Shown one piece after another: positions 1 through 9,144 of a DNA stretch of 64,000 nucleotides. The stretch comes from CAKZNE01 sp964485405 (GTDB lineage Bacteria > Bacteroidota > Bacteroidia > Flavobacteriales > Schleiferiaceae), in the NCBI GenBank assembly GCA_964485405.1, contig CAZAJG010000008.1, positions 1 to 64,000 on the forward strand. The letters run 5' to 3'. The position numbers and the translations under genes were made by a program. The stretch's first letter is position 1. Every line of letters begins with the position of its first letter. Below the pieces are notes generated by a model. That model made no database searches, was not told the DNA's origin, and saw only the letters and a list, made by a program, of their open reading frames with translations.

Positions 1-578
1 ACAGCGACCCCACTGTACTTTTGAACCAGCTTTTTAATTTAGGAATAGAATCTTTACATGCTCCCATGCCAGTAGGTTTTGCGTCTAATACAGATACAAG
101 CTTAAACAGCTTAAAGAAGGCTTTGATGGGCAACCCTTTGGCGACTTCATTCAAAGCTCATCCCTTAAACCGATCCGGAATTGCCTCGGGTAGGGTTGTA
201 GGAGGAAACCTCTCTATACTTTACAGCTTACTAGGCTCAAGTACCGCTTTAAATACGGATGGATGCATTCTTTTTTTAGAAGACTTGGATGAATACTTAT
301 ACCATATAGACCGTATGGTATTGAACATGAAACGAAATGGATACTTTTCTAAAATCAATGGCTTGATGGTTGGAGGCATGACCGATATGAACGACAATAC
401 GGTGCCCTTTGGACAAACTGCAGAAGAGATTATTTATGATGCTGTCAAAGAATATGACTTCCCTATTTGCTTTCAGTTTCCAGCTGGACACCAGAATGAC
501 AACCGAACTCTGATTTTTGGAAGGGAAATGACACTTGATGTGGGTCAAACAAATCGTCTATTCTCTAAACATGGCTAA
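1..578 (+). CDS. S66 LD-carboxypeptidase, C-terminal part (5' end outside window)
   Basis: This is the C-terminal part of a peptidase family S66 LD-carboxypeptidase, which trims the terminal D-alanine from murein tetrapeptides during cell wall recycling. The frame is open to the left edge (first full codon at base 3), so the TTG at 21 is not the real start. About 191 residues are visible. Family hallmarks are the GGNLSIL stretch, the glutamate region EDLDEYLYHIDRM (catalytic Glu) and PAGHQNDN near the C-terminus (catalytic His). The nucleophilic serine lies in the missing N-terminal half. The stop overlaps the yraN start by 8 bases, which implies translational coupling. Identification rests on motifs and is quite secure. 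Confidence 0.9.
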   Translation, partial: SDPTVLLNQLFNLGIESLHAPMPVGFASNTDTSLNSLKKALMGNPLATSFKAHPLNRSGIASGRVVGGNLSILYSLLGSSTALNTDGCILFLEDLDEYLYHIDRMVLNMKRNGYFSKINGLMVGGMTDMNDNTVPFGQTAEEIIYDAVKEYDFPICFQFPAGHQNDNRTLIFGREMTLDVGQTNRLFSKHG

Positions 579-927
579 TCATACAGACTTAGGAAAGGAA
601 GGAGAAAAGAAAGCATTTGACTTTTTGAGAAAGATCGGATACACAATTTTAGAAACCAACTGGAGGCATGGCAAAGCGGAAATTGACATCATTGCGGAAA
701 ACGATGATTATTTAGCCATAGTTGAAGTAAAAACAAGGACAAATGAGGTATTTGGTCAACCTGAAATGTTTGTAAACAAGCAGAAGCAAAAACATTTAAT
801 TAGGGCAGCCCATGCGTATGCGGAAAAAAATAGTGTAGGAAAAAATATTTATTTTGACATAGTTACGGTTGTACTAAAACCGCTCTTAAAGGTAGAACAC
901 ATAAGAGAAGCCTTCTATCCAGAATAG
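571..927 (+). CDS. yraN: YraN/UPF0102 family endonuclease-fold protein
   Basis: A 118-residue protein of the UPF0102 (YraN) family, which has a restriction endonuclease-like (PD-(D/E)xK) fold; its cellular role is poorly defined. The family pattern is complete: GKEGEKKAFDFL near the N-terminus, then NWRHGKAEIDIIA and IVEVKTRT, which hold the acidic residues and lysine of the nuclease core. An upstream in-frame ATG exists at 535, but the ATG at 571 gives the usual family start just before the GxxGE motif, so I chose 571. It overlaps the preceding S66 gene by 8 bases. No terminator is evident before the next gene, which has its own promoter box. Confidence 0.9.
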   Translation: MANHTDLGKEGEKKAFDFLRKIGYTILETNWRHGKAEIDIIAENDDYLAIVEVKTRTNEVFGQPEMFVNKQKQKHLIRAAHAYAEKNSVGKNIYFDIVTVVLKPLLKVEHIREAFYPE

Positions 928-1003
928 ATTAAAAGAAGGCCATAAAGATGGTTGTGGAAAATTGAATTGTATTTTTTGTAGGAATATTCTGTAAAATTAT
1001 TCC

Positions 1004-1011
1004 TACATTTG
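1004..1011 (+). promoter_or_regulatory. Bacteroidota -7 box TACATTTG
   Basis: Exact match to TAnnTTTG, 19 bases before the ATG at 1031. A TTTG at 975-978 could be the -33 element, but the spacing of 25 bases is longer than usual. Confidence 0.55.
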
Positions 1012-1030
1012 CTGTCATAGAATCCAAGCT

Positions 1031-1813
1031 ATGAACAAAACATTACCACTTTTAGTTACCACCACATTTTTTCTCTTCCTTCAAATTGCGTCTGCACAAG
1101 GCCCCAGCAACAACTGGTCGTCAGGTATCCAAGGCGATATATTTCTCACCCTAAGTTTCGCCAAAGCAGACGAAGACCTTTCTAACCCCGTTCTAGAACA
1201 AGCTATTGATCAGGCAAAGGAGTATCTCAACGATTCATTTGGTAGATATGGGATACATTTTTACTTCAACACCAGTTTTACTTACCATGGTTCGTCTGAT
1301 TTTCTTTGGAAAGAATGGAAAAATCAACATTTACCTCACTTTAAAGACGAACTTACGATTTACGTTTTTCCAGCAGAAGATAGTCTATCCGAAAGCAATC
1401 AGTATAGTTTTTCCGCCTCTAACAACGAAATAGCTCTTGTTCCTTACTATAATCAGCAAGAATTCAATTGGTTTGTTGCGAAAAACGTAGCTTACATGTT
1501 AGGCTTAGACCTAAAGCAAGAACTCCTAAATGAAAGCAATTGGTTTAGTAAAACCGTGGAACTTAGCGTTATCAAAAATCTATCCTTAGAAGATAAAATT
1601 CTGTTTATGGTAAATATTTACCCTAAAAACGAAGAAATCTCCAAACAGAAAGAAGCCAATAACTTATTTACACTGAGCGAAAAACAAATTTCTCGAGTGA
1701 GAAAAAACATTGCCTCAACCCCCGTTTTGCAAACCAAACTACTTCGTTTTGAATTGCCAGAGAACGAAATGGTTTCCTCTAACCGATATGAAACAGTTAT
1801 CGCAGATCTGTAA
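1031..1813 (+). CDS. secreted protein resembling a degenerate zinc metallopeptidase
   Basis: A 260-residue protein with a clear signal peptide ending at ASAQG. I do not recognise a named family. The order of elements resembles secreted zincins of the pappalysin/M43 or M10 type: a segment predicting a half-helix (AIDQAKEYLNDSFGRYGIHF), an edge strand (LTIYVFP), then FVAKNVAYMLGLDL, where a peptidase would have HExxHxLGL, and near the end NLFTLSEKQISRVRKNI, which resembles the N-M-x-LTxxQ-x-R tail of those enzymes. The histidines and glutamate of the zinc site are absent (KNVAY), so if the homology is real the protein is a catalytically dead pseudo-peptidase. Monocistronic, with its own promoter. 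The functional guess is weak; the gene itself is solid. Confidence 0.75.
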   Translation: MNKTLPLLVTTTFFLFLQIASAQGPSNNWSSGIQGDIFLTLSFAKADEDLSNPVLEQAIDQAKEYLNDSFGRYGIHFYFNTSFTYHGSSDFLWKEWKNQHLPHFKDELTIYVFPAEDSLSESNQYSFSASNNEIALVPYYNQQEFNWFVAKNVAYMLGLDLKQELLNESNWFSKTVELSVIKNLSLEDKILFMVNIYPKNEEISKQKEANNLFTLSEKQISRVRKNIASTPVLQTKLLRFELPENEMVSSNRYETVIADL

Positions 1814-1851
1814 CTTATTGAAAATAGCCAGTTTCTTTCAAATGGATTAAA

Positions 1852-1859
1852 TAGTTTTG
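1852..1859 (+). promoter_or_regulatory. -7 box TAGTTTTG upstream of the pseudouridine synthase
   Basis: Exact TAnnTTTG match, 15 bases before the ATG at 1875. No convincing -33 TTG. Confidence 0.5.
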
Positions 1860-1874
1860 CAAAAAATTTGATTC

Positions 1875-2687
1875 ATGGAAAAGCGCAACAGCGGTAAAAA
1901 ACCTTTCCGACCGAAAGGGAAACCCGGGCAAGCCCGAACCACCGCAAAGAAGAATGAAGAAAGCAACGCGCAATCGGGACTCACCCGCTTAAATAAATTT
2001 CTAGCCCATTCAGGAATTGCCTCGAGAAGAGAAGCCGACAACCTTATAAAAGCGGGTCTTGTAGAGATCAACGGAAAGGTTGTAACAGAAATGGGTTACA
2101 AAGTAAACCCCTCGGATGAGGTGAAGTTTAATGGAGAAACCCTTAGAGCTGAAAAAAAGGTATACGTTCTGTTAAATAAACCCAAAGGCTTTATAACTAC
2201 TGCAGACGACCCCAAAGCGCGTAAAACCGTAATGGAACTTGTGGCCAATGCTGGTAATGAAAGAATATATCCCGTAGGGCGTTTAGATCGAAAAACTATG
2301 GGTGTTTTACTCTTTACAAATGATGGGGATTTAGCCAAAAAACTAACGCACCCTTCCTACGGAGCACGAAAAATCTATGAGGTTTCGTTAGACAAACCTC
2401 TAACCAAATCAGACTTCACCGCTATTCAAGATGGTTTGGAATTAGAAGATGGCCCTATTAAAGTGGATGAAATCTCGTATGTAGAAGGAAAATCTAAAAA
2501 TAATATCGGAGTGGTTCTTCATAGTGGAAGAAATCGCATTGTAAGAAGGATATTTGAAAGCTTGGATTATGAAGTAACTAAACTCGATAGAGTTTTCTTT
2601 GCAGGCTTGACCAAAAAGAACCTTAACCGCGGACAGTGGCGTTATTTAAGTCCGAAAGAAGTAAGCTTTTTACAGATGAAAACGTAA
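1875..2687 (+). CDS. rRNA pseudouridine synthase, RsuA/RluB/E/F family
   Basis: A 270-residue RNA pseudouridine synthase that converts uridine to pseudouridine in rRNA, probably 23S as for RluB. Residues 1-35 are a lysine/arginine-rich, low-complexity N-terminal extension common in Bacteroidota homologues. Residues about 37-85 form an S4 RNA-binding domain (LNKFLAHSGIASRREAD). The catalytic motif GRLDRKTMG carries the conserved Asp at 138, followed by GDLAKKLTHPSYGARKIYEV and the late NRIVRRIFE motif. The start is the first ATG after the promoter box. Membership of the family is certain, but the exact target uridine cannot be read from sequence. Confidence 0.92.
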   Translation: MEKRNSGKKPFRPKGKPGQARTTAKKNEESNAQSGLTRLNKFLAHSGIASRREADNLIKAGLVEINGKVVTEMGYKVNPSDEVKFNGETLRAEKKVYVLLNKPKGFITTADDPKARKTVMELVANAGNERIYPVGRLDRKTMGVLLFTNDGDLAKKLTHPSYGARKIYEVSLDKPLTKSDFTAIQDGLELEDGPIKVDEISYVEGKSKNNIGVVLHSGRNRIVRRIFESLDYEVTKLDRVFFAGLTKKNLNRGQWRYLSPKEVSFLQMKT

Positions 2688-2724
2688 ACTTTTTTCCAAT
2701 CAAGTGATAATAAAAAAATGTGCT

Positions 2725-2732
2725 TATTTTTG
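2725..2732 (+). promoter_or_regulatory. -7 box TATTTTTG upstream of the 78-residue orphan gene
   Basis: Exact TAnnTTTG match 29 bases before the ATG at 2762. Confidence 0.5.
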
Positions 2733-2761
2733 TTGCTATTAGTTTAATTTAAAATTGAAAA

Positions 2762-2998
2762 ATGGCAAAAGGGAAAGTAACACCAAGTGTTTTGGTAAAC
2801 ACCATCCGTGAAAACCAAAACAACAACAAATCCCTTAAAGCACTTTTTTCAAGTCAGTTCTTAGGAAAATTTTCCGTTGAAGAACTCGAAGCGCTCAAAA
2901 GAAGTATCGATAAAGATCTTAAAAAGCGCGAAGGAAGAGTTATTCAAGAAAAGATTAATTTTCTTGAGATGCACGGCTTTAAAGTGCAAAAGACCTGA
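2762..2998 (+). CDS. small conserved-looking protein of unknown function
   Basis: A 78-residue basic protein, not recognised. It has no signal peptide or membrane segment. It is predicted largely helical, with a conserved-looking centre (SQFLGKFSVEELEALKRSIDKDL) and a C-terminal amphipathic helix (IQEKINFLEMHGFKVQKT). It forms its own transcription unit: a perfect -7 box upstream and a good intrinsic terminator 23 bases after the stop. Such compact isolated units usually encode real, often well expressed small proteins. The SVEELEALK segment is reminiscent of helical regulatory or nucleoid-associated small proteins, but I would not assign a role. Confidence 0.75.
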   Translation: MAKGKVTPSVLVNTIRENQNNNKSLKALFSSQFLGKFSVEELEALKRSIDKDLKKREGRVIQEKINFLEMHGFKVQKT

Positions 2999-3020
2999 TA
3001 GGGAGGAACAAAATTCAGGT

Positions 3021-3057
3021 AAACCCTATTCCTTGATTGGAATGGGGTTTTTTGTTT
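3021..3057 (+). terminator. rho-independent terminator after the 78-residue gene
   Basis: An 11-base stem (AACCCTATTCC with GGAATGGGGTT, one G-T pair), 6-base loop and a following run of T. Clear by eye. Confidence 0.85.
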
Positions 3058-3118
3058 TATTCGTATTGGCATAAACTTTTCATACATATTTACCGTTTTG
3101 CATGAGTATTGAGATATA

Positions 3119-5581
3119 ATGAAGAAGAAAATCATTAAAATATTCCTTTGGGCAGCCCTTTGCTTTGTTTTGATAATTACCCTCTTCGCCTCTGTTCTAT
3201 ACCTTAACAAGGAGAAGGTTCAGAGCATCATTATCAACGAAATAAATGCATCACTCAGCACTCCCATTGAAGTGGGCAAAATTGACATTAGCCTAAAGAA
3301 ATTTCCTTCAGCCTCTCTGCTATTAAAGAATATCTACACAAGAGGAATCAATACGGAAGAAGGAGACACCCTTCTTTTTGCGGAAGAGGTGTTTTTCCAA
3401 TTCGACATATGGCAAGCCATCACATCTGATATTTCTATCAAAAAAATATCTATAGAAAATGCCATTTTAGATTTAAAATACTTCAAGAACGGAAATAACA
3501 ACTTTCAAATATGGAAATCTGATAATAATTCTGAAAATCAAATATTTACACTACAAGAAATAAGTCTTATTCATGTAAATATTCGCTTTTATCATGAAAC
3601 AAGCTCGTTTAACACATCCGTCTTCACATCAAGCTCTACTTTAAACGGGGATTTTAACGCACAATCTATTCGAATAAATAGTAGGTGCAATTTTGATGTA
3701 AACTACCTCTCTTTCTCGGATAAGAGAACTTTAAAGAATTTTAATACCCGATTTAGGCTTTCCTTAACTCAAAAAGATGATATAAGCTATTTTGAATCTA
3801 GTTCTGCAACAGTAGCTGGACTGGATTTTACATTTACTGGTGAAGCTTCCTCGTCCAAATCCCTTTTCTCTGCAAAAAGCGAGGAGCTAAGTTTAGCCAA
3901 GCTTCAACAATTCTTAGAAAAGCAAATGATTTGGGTTCCTCAAGATTTTACTCTTGACGGTAAAGCTGCCATTGATTTAAGCTGGGGTAGCTTAGAAAGT
4001 GAAGAACCAGGTTTACTTGCTAACTTTAGAGTTAGAGATGGAGAATTCTCTAGCACAGAACGTTTAGCTCTTAGCTCCATCACTTGTAATGGGAGCTATT
4101 ATATGGATCAATCATCTGATGAAACCATCATCAAAAATTTTCAGAGTAAAAGCAAAACTGGAACCCTGAATGGCTCTGCTTCCATAAAAAACCTATCCAA
4201 ACCACTCTTTAAACTCAACCTCACTTCAAACATTAACCTTTCTGAATGGGCAGATATTCTGCAATTAGATACGCTAGAAAACACGGATGGTAAACTGGAT
4301 TTAGAATTGGATTTTAAAAACCAGTTCCAATCTTTTGAAAACATATCGAAAGCTGACCTTCGCAATGCACACTTAAAAGGCTCGCTAAAAATCGAAGATG
4401 GCAGTTTCAGTTTTAAAGAATCCACCAATAGCATAAAATCTATGAATGGTGAGCTGCGCTTTTCTGATAGTAAAGCCATTATTAATCGGCTCTTTTTTGA
4501 AACAGGAAGGAGTGACATGTATTTAGAAGGCCGCTTCCTCAATGTATTACCCTTTGTTCTTTTAGAAAATCAAAAACTAGATATCGATTGTAGAGTTAAA
4601 TCTCAAAATTTAAAAATTGATGATTTTTTAACGGGTGGCGACAGCAATCCTGATAGCTACAATTTGGATTTTACCCAATCTGTGAACTTGGATGTTTTAA
4701 TGGAAATAGAAAAGTTCGCCATGCAGAGCTTCAGGGCTTCAGAGATTAAAACCAGACTTCAGATTAAAAACCAAAAAATTAAGGTCACAGACCTTGAAAT
4801 GAATTCAGATGAAGGCCATTATAAAGGCTCTTTAACTATTCTAACTTCAGATGTAGAGCCATATGCGCTAAGTGCAAAACTCTCTTTTCAAAAACTAAAC
4901 ATCAACAGATTGTTTAAGAGTTTTGAAAATTTTGGACAGGAAGCCATAGTTGCCAAAAACATTTATGGAACTCTTAGTGGTTCAGGAAGCTTACAAGCTC
5001 AAATGAGCCCTGCACTAATTATCGATGAAAAAAGCATACATCTTGAATCGGATATTGAAATTAATAAAGGTGGTATTAAGGATTATGAACCTATGCTAGC
5101 TCTTTCTCGCTTTTCAGATATTGAAGAATTAAAAAATGTACAGTTCAACTCTTTAAAAAATCATATTTCTATTCAAAACTCTGTTCTGTCTATTCCTAAA
5201 ATGCAAGTAAATAGCAGTGTGTTGGATCTTGAAATAAAAGGAACGCACAATTTTGAAAACGTGGTAGACTATCGATTCAAATTGAAAGCAGAAGACGCCC
5301 TATTTAAGAAGCGTAAGAAGAAACAGAAACCATCTGAGTTTGATGAGCATTTGGTACAGCGAAGCAAGGACGAACCTTATATTTATGTTAAGATGTATGG
5401 AAATATAGACGCGTTGAAAATAGAATTAGATCAACAATCGATCGGGCAATCGATTACCAAAGATTTAAAAGATCAAGGGAAGCAACTCAAAGATATCTTC
5501 AAAAAAGACAAACCTGACAAAAAAAGCGATAATCCCGGAATTATTTACGATTGGGAGGAAGAAGATGACGGCTCTCCCTAA
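3119..5581 (+). CDS. AsmA-like inner-membrane protein
   Basis: An 820-residue protein of the AsmA/AsmA-like superfamily: large periplasmic proteins anchored by one N-terminal helix, thought to shape or carry lipids between the membranes. Residues about 5-28 are the membrane anchor (FLWAALCFVLIITLFASVLY). The following segment (EINASLSTPIEVGKIDISLKKFPSASL) is the typical AsmA start, and repeated strands with alternating hydrophobic residues run to about residue 720. The C-terminus (from about 725) is lysine-rich, then acidic (YDWEEEDDGSP). Length matches Bacteroidota homologues. No clear -7 box; it may be partly read through from upstream, although a terminator lies between. Confidence 0.85.
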   Translation: MKKKIIKIFLWAALCFVLIITLFASVLYLNKEKVQSIIINEINASLSTPIEVGKIDISLKKFPSASLLLKNIYTRGINTEEGDTLLFAEEVFFQFDIWQAITSDISIKKISIENAILDLKYFKNGNNNFQIWKSDNNSENQIFTLQEISLIHVNIRFYHETSSFNTSVFTSSSTLNGDFNAQSIRINSRCNFDVNYLSFSDKRTLKNFNTRFRLSLTQKDDISYFESSSATVAGLDFTFTGEASSSKSLFSAKSEELSLAKLQQFLEKQMIWVPQDFTLDGKAAIDLSWGSLESEEPGLLANFRVRDGEFSSTERLALSSITCNGSYYMDQSSDETIIKNFQSKSKTGTLNGSASIKNLSKPLFKLNLTSNINLSEWADILQLDTLENTDGKLDLELDFKNQFQSFENISKADLRNAHLKGSLKIEDGSFSFKESTNSIKSMNGELRFSDSKAIINRLFFETGRSDMYLEGRFLNVLPFVLLENQKLDIDCRVKSQNLKIDDFLTGGDSNPDSYNLDFTQSVNLDVLMEIEKFAMQSFRASEIKTRLQIKNQKIKVTDLEMNSDEGHYKGSLTILTSDVEPYALSAKLSFQKLNINRLFKSFENFGQEAIVAKNIYGTLSGSGSLQAQMSPALIIDEKSIHLESDIEINKGGIKDYEPMLALSRFSDIEELKNVQFNSLKNHISIQNSVLSIPKMQVNSSVLDLEIKGTHNFENVVDYRFKLKAEDALFKKRKKKQKPSEFDEHLVQRSKDEPYIYVKMYGNIDALKIELDQQSIGQSITKDLKDQGKQLKDIFKKDKPDKKSDNPGIIYDWEEEDDGSP

Positions 5582-5631
5582 AACTTAAAGTTCCCTTAAC
5601 ATTGACCTGAAATCCCTCCTGATTATCTACC

Positions 5632-5639
5632 TATATTTG
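5632..5639 (+). promoter_or_regulatory. -7 box TATATTTG at the head of the secreted enzyme/TonB locus
   Basis: Exact TAnnTTTG match 19 bases before the ATG at 5659. It is the only strong promoter box I see in the intergenic gaps between 5581 and 17943. Confidence 0.6.
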
Positions 5640-5658
5640 CCGCAGAAAAGTAGCGCAG

Positions 5659-6951
5659 ATGAACAGGTTTTTTATCACTATATTATCACTTTCTTCACTC
5701 TTCCTATCTGCTCAAAGTGAACGACTTACACTTCTTCAGTACAACCTCATGTATTACCGTGCAGGCTCTTCTCCCTGCACCCACGGTCAGTCTCCTTCAC
5801 AGCGAGATGATCATTTTGAAGATGTGATAAATTATACCGTACCAGATATCTTAGTGGTTAACGAAATGGGGGCTAACCCTTCGAACCCTGCTTTCATCAA
5901 GGACTTTGTTCTCAATACCAACGGATCTACTAAGTATAATGCGGCAACTTATACTAACAACAACTTTAGCGGGTTGACTAATATGCTGTTTTACGATAGT
6001 GCTAAAGTAGGTTTGTTAAACCAGCACTTTATTGATAAAGATGTAGATGGAAATAGCTTAGTTCGTGTTATAGATGTATACAGCTTGTACTACAAAGACC
6101 CTAAGCTTTCTATTGGTGCAGATACGGCCTTTTTCACGCTTGCAACGGCTCACTTAAAAGCAGGAAGTACAACTTCAGACATTTTGGAAAGACTTGATGC
6201 TACGGAAGCACTGATGGATTACCTTGAAAATAACGTAAGTGATAATAATGTAATTTTTTGTGGAGATTTTAACGTTCGGTCCAATACCGAACCTGCATTT
6301 CAAGAACTAATTAATTACAGTGATACCACCGAAAATTTTTATGACCCTGTAAATCAGCTAGGCCTTTGGAACAATAACAGCAACTACACCTCTGTACATA
6401 CTCAAAGTACGCATAGTTCTAGTTCAGGCTGTTTTTCTGGAGGTGGATTAGATGATCGTTTTGACTTTTTCTTAATCTCACGCGAAATCCGAGACGGTAA
6501 CTTTAAAGTGAAGTATACTCCAAACTCTTACCAGACCATTGGGCAGGATGGAAATCACTTTAATCAATCCGTAAATAATGGGACTAACGGTAGTGTTCCC
6601 TCATCCATAGCGGACGCTCTATATAATTTTAGCGATCACCTTCCGGTATTGATGCAAATCGATATTACTCAATCTAACATTGGCCTGGATGAAGCTTTAA
6701 GCTTAAACAATAACCTATCCTACAACAACCCAATTAAAAATGAGCTCAATCTGGAATTTCAAATTCCTACTGGTGAACGGACAGAAGCGAAACTAATAAG
6801 CTTAACCGGAAAGGTTGTTCTGTCCAGTAATATACCCACCGGTCAAAAGCATTGGACATTAAATACATCTCATTTACCGAATGGGATCTATCTACTTAGC
6901 ACTCAATCTGCCAACGGCAGTAAATTGATTAAAAAGATTATAAAAAGGTAA
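5659..6951 (+). CDS. secreted endonuclease/exonuclease/phosphatase-fold enzyme with T9SS type A sorting domain
   Basis: A 430-residue secreted protein. The signal peptide ends near LSAQS. Residues about 20-335 form an endonuclease/exonuclease/phosphatase (DNase I-like) domain: LLQYNLMYY, the glutamate in VNEMG, CGDFN at 201-205 and SDHLPV at 325-330 (catalytic His 327). These are the metal-binding and catalytic positions of nucleases and phosphodiesterases, including sphingomyelinases and lipid phosphatases. Residues about 345-430 are a T9SS type A C-terminal sorting domain (LTGKVVLSS, LPNGIYLLSTQS, KLIKKIIKR), so it should be exported and fixed to the cell surface or released. The stop overlaps the next start by one base. 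Substrate cannot be told from sequence. Confidence 0.9.
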   Translation: MNRFFITILSLSSLFLSAQSERLTLLQYNLMYYRAGSSPCTHGQSPSQRDDHFEDVINYTVPDILVVNEMGANPSNPAFIKDFVLNTNGSTKYNAATYTNNNFSGLTNMLFYDSAKVGLLNQHFIDKDVDGNSLVRVIDVYSLYYKDPKLSIGADTAFFTLATAHLKAGSTTSDILERLDATEALMDYLENNVSDNNVIFCGDFNVRSNTEPAFQELINYSDTTENFYDPVNQLGLWNNNSNYTSVHTQSTHSSSSGCFSGGGLDDRFDFFLISREIRDGNFKVKYTPNSYQTIGQDGNHFNQSVNNGTNGSVPSSIADALYNFSDHLPVLMQIDITQSNIGLDEALSLNNNLSYNNPIKNELNLEFQIPTGERTEAKLISLTGKVVLSSNIPTGQKHWTLNTSHLPNGIYLLSTQSANGSKLIKKIIKR

Positions 6952-9122
6952 TGGCAAAATTCTATCCTACAGTTTTAGTTTTCTGTTTTCTTTTTAGCTC
7001 TGCTGTTGCACAGCAAAGCTTTGAATCTAAAGTTACTTCAGCCTCCAACGTTCGTTTAAGTGTATCGAATTACGGAACCTTTGGCAATGCCTTTACGGGT
7101 TACAGAGATGGTAGTGGTAACCCTTCTTGCGAGTATCCAGCCGGATCTGGTGTAGAGCACCTTTTTGAAGGAGGTATTTGGTTAGGCGGTAAAGAGAATG
7201 GAGGTCAAGAAGTAGTATCTACCTCAGCATACGATGCTCCTCAAGGCTATGCTCCGGGACGCGCTGGATTTGAAATAACAGCGGATGTGGGGAGTACTTT
7301 GGAAGAAAAAAGCTCTCTTTTCGATAGCAAGTTTTTTGACCCAAATGCCGTTTCACATCAAGATTATGTCGCTTTCTTTTCCGATAAGAATGTAAAAATT
7401 CCTGGAACCAACATCCAGATAAGTGGACACACTAACCCAATGAATGTAGATGTAGAAATGCAAACCTACAACTGGAACTTTACCTTCAGTGATTTCATGG
7501 TAATTGTTAACTTAAAAATTACCAACAACGGGAACAACACCTACAACGATTTTTATGCTGCCTTATGGGGTAACACAGTGGTGAGAAACATCAACATAAC
7601 TCCAGCAGGTTCTGGAGGTGCTGCCTTTTACGATAAAGGGGGAAATGGCTTTATGGATTCCGTTAGCCTAGCCTACTGTTATGATAATCAAGGAGATTTA
7701 GGTTTTACCGAAAGTTATATAGGGCAAAAATTCTTAGGTGCGGAAGATAAAAATGGATTTCACCACCCCAATTTAGATTCTACTTTTAACATCAACACAG
7801 GTTTATGGGAAGTGGATAATTTTGAGTTAAACTACAATACGTGGACTTTTCAAGGCGCAAATGATCCTATTTTCTTCTTCCCCACTACTGATCAAGCACG
7901 TTATGCAAAAATGGCTACAGGACTTAACGAAAACCCATGTTGGGCAGATCCAAATGGAGCCGCCTGCCAAGGGAGTTTGGGTATAGACTTACAAGCAACC
8001 GTAAACAATGCAGGAAATAGATCTGATCTTCTTTCCGTTGGGCCTTTCCAAACCTTTGAACCTGGTGATGTGATTAACGTGGCATTCGCTTACGTTTTGG
8101 CCAGTAAAAATGAAGATGGTAACCCCAACTCAGAAAACAATCTTGTTCAAAGACAAAATCTCATTGCAAACGCAGGCTGGGCACAACAAGCATACAATGG
8201 TGAAGACCAAAACTTTAATGGAATACTAGACTCTGCCGAAGATGTTGATGGAGACGGTGTTCTCACTCGTTTTATTCTTCCAGCACCACCAGCAACACCT
8301 ACCACCAGAGTAATTCCTAGCGAAAACCAAATTGACGTATACTGGGCAGATAACTCCAGAAACTCAATTGATCCGATTAGCAATGAAATGGACTTTGAAG
8401 GTTACCGTGTATACCTATCTAAGATTGGGTTTGACGTAATTGGTGTTCAGAATTTGAGTGAAGACTTTACTTTGATTGCTGAATATGACATCAAGGGAAA
8501 TGGTTTTTTTAAAGAAACAGGATTTCAGCCTGTAGAACTAAGTACACCTGTGTATTTTGATAACGATACGAATGCATACATATATAAGTACACCATTGAT
8601 AATATTCCAAATGGGTGGCAATATGCGGTAGCAGTTACTTCCTTTGACAGAGGTAATCCTGAATCCAATCTAGAATCTTTAGAATCCAGCTTTTTGGCCA
8701 ATAACTTTAGAGTATTTGCTGGTACCCCTATTAACGAAGATATGGAAGCGAATGCGCCATTTGCCTATCCAAACCCTTACTACTATGGATCTGCATGGGA
8801 GGGTAAATCTAATTTTCAGGAAGAAAGCCGAAAAATGGTTTTTGCCAACTTACCGGAACGTTGCATCATTCGAATATTTACGGTAGCTGGTGACTTTATT
8901 GATGAAATTCAGCACGATCAGAATTACAATGGAGATGATATACGTTGGTTTAAAACCTTTGGTGCGGAAGATCCTGATGAGAACCGCTTCTCAGGTGGTG
9001 AACATGCCTGGGACTTACTCTCAATAGAAAGTCAAATTATTAGTCGTGGTTTATATATGTTCTCTGTGGAAGACCTCGACACTGGAGAAGAGAGCATAGG
9101 AAAATTTGTAATAATAAAATAG
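6951..9122 (+). CDS. large secreted protein of unknown function with T9SS-like C-terminus
   Basis: A 723-residue exported protein (signal peptide ending SAVAQQ). I do not know a named family. The N-terminal 300 residues contain aromatic, glycine-rich strands (VEHLFEGGIWLGGKENG; VSHQDYVAFFSD; YNWNFTFSDFMVIVNLKITNNG). Around residue 430 is a calcium-loop-like acidic stretch (EDQNFNGILDSAEDVDGDG). Residues about 450-570 look like a fibronectin/Ig-type module. The last 120 residues (FAYPNPYYYG, IRIFTVAGDF, ISRGLYMFSVED, GKFVIIK) follow the pattern of a type A sorting or FlgD-like domain with an insertion. Starts at an ATG overlapping the upstream stop by one base; 22 bases separate it from the next gene. 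Confidence 0.8.
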   Translation: MAKFYPTVLVFCFLFSSAVAQQSFESKVTSASNVRLSVSNYGTFGNAFTGYRDGSGNPSCEYPAGSGVEHLFEGGIWLGGKENGGQEVVSTSAYDAPQGYAPGRAGFEITADVGSTLEEKSSLFDSKFFDPNAVSHQDYVAFFSDKNVKIPGTNIQISGHTNPMNVDVEMQTYNWNFTFSDFMVIVNLKITNNGNNTYNDFYAALWGNTVVRNINITPAGSGGAAFYDKGGNGFMDSVSLAYCYDNQGDLGFTESYIGQKFLGAEDKNGFHHPNLDSTFNINTGLWEVDNFELNYNTWTFQGANDPIFFFPTTDQARYAKMATGLNENPCWADPNGAACQGSLGIDLQATVNNAGNRSDLLSVGPFQTFEPGDVINVAFAYVLASKNEDGNPNSENNLVQRQNLIANAGWAQQAYNGEDQNFNGILDSAEDVDGDGVLTRFILPAPPATPTTRVIPSENQIDVYWADNSRNSIDPISNEMDFEGYRVYLSKIGFDVIGVQNLSEDFTLIAEYDIKGNGFFKETGFQPVELSTPVYFDNDTNAYIYKYTIDNIPNGWQYAVAVTSFDRGNPESNLESLESSFLANNFRVFAGTPINEDMEANAPFAYPNPYYYGSAWEGKSNFQEESRKMVFANLPERCIIRIFTVAGDFIDEIQHDQNYNGDDIRWFKTFGAEDPDENRFSGGEHAWDLLSIESQIISRGLYMFSVEDLDTGEESIGKFVIIK

Positions 9123-9144
9123 AATAACAATTAGAGTAATTAAA

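Noticed and set aside
535..570. Upstream ATG start of yraN
   Set aside because: It would overlap the S66 gene by 44 bases and add 12 residues not typical of the family.
4141..4542. 133-codon minus-strand open frame inside the AsmA-like gene
   Set aside because: Antisense shadow of a clear coding gene, no motif or promoter.
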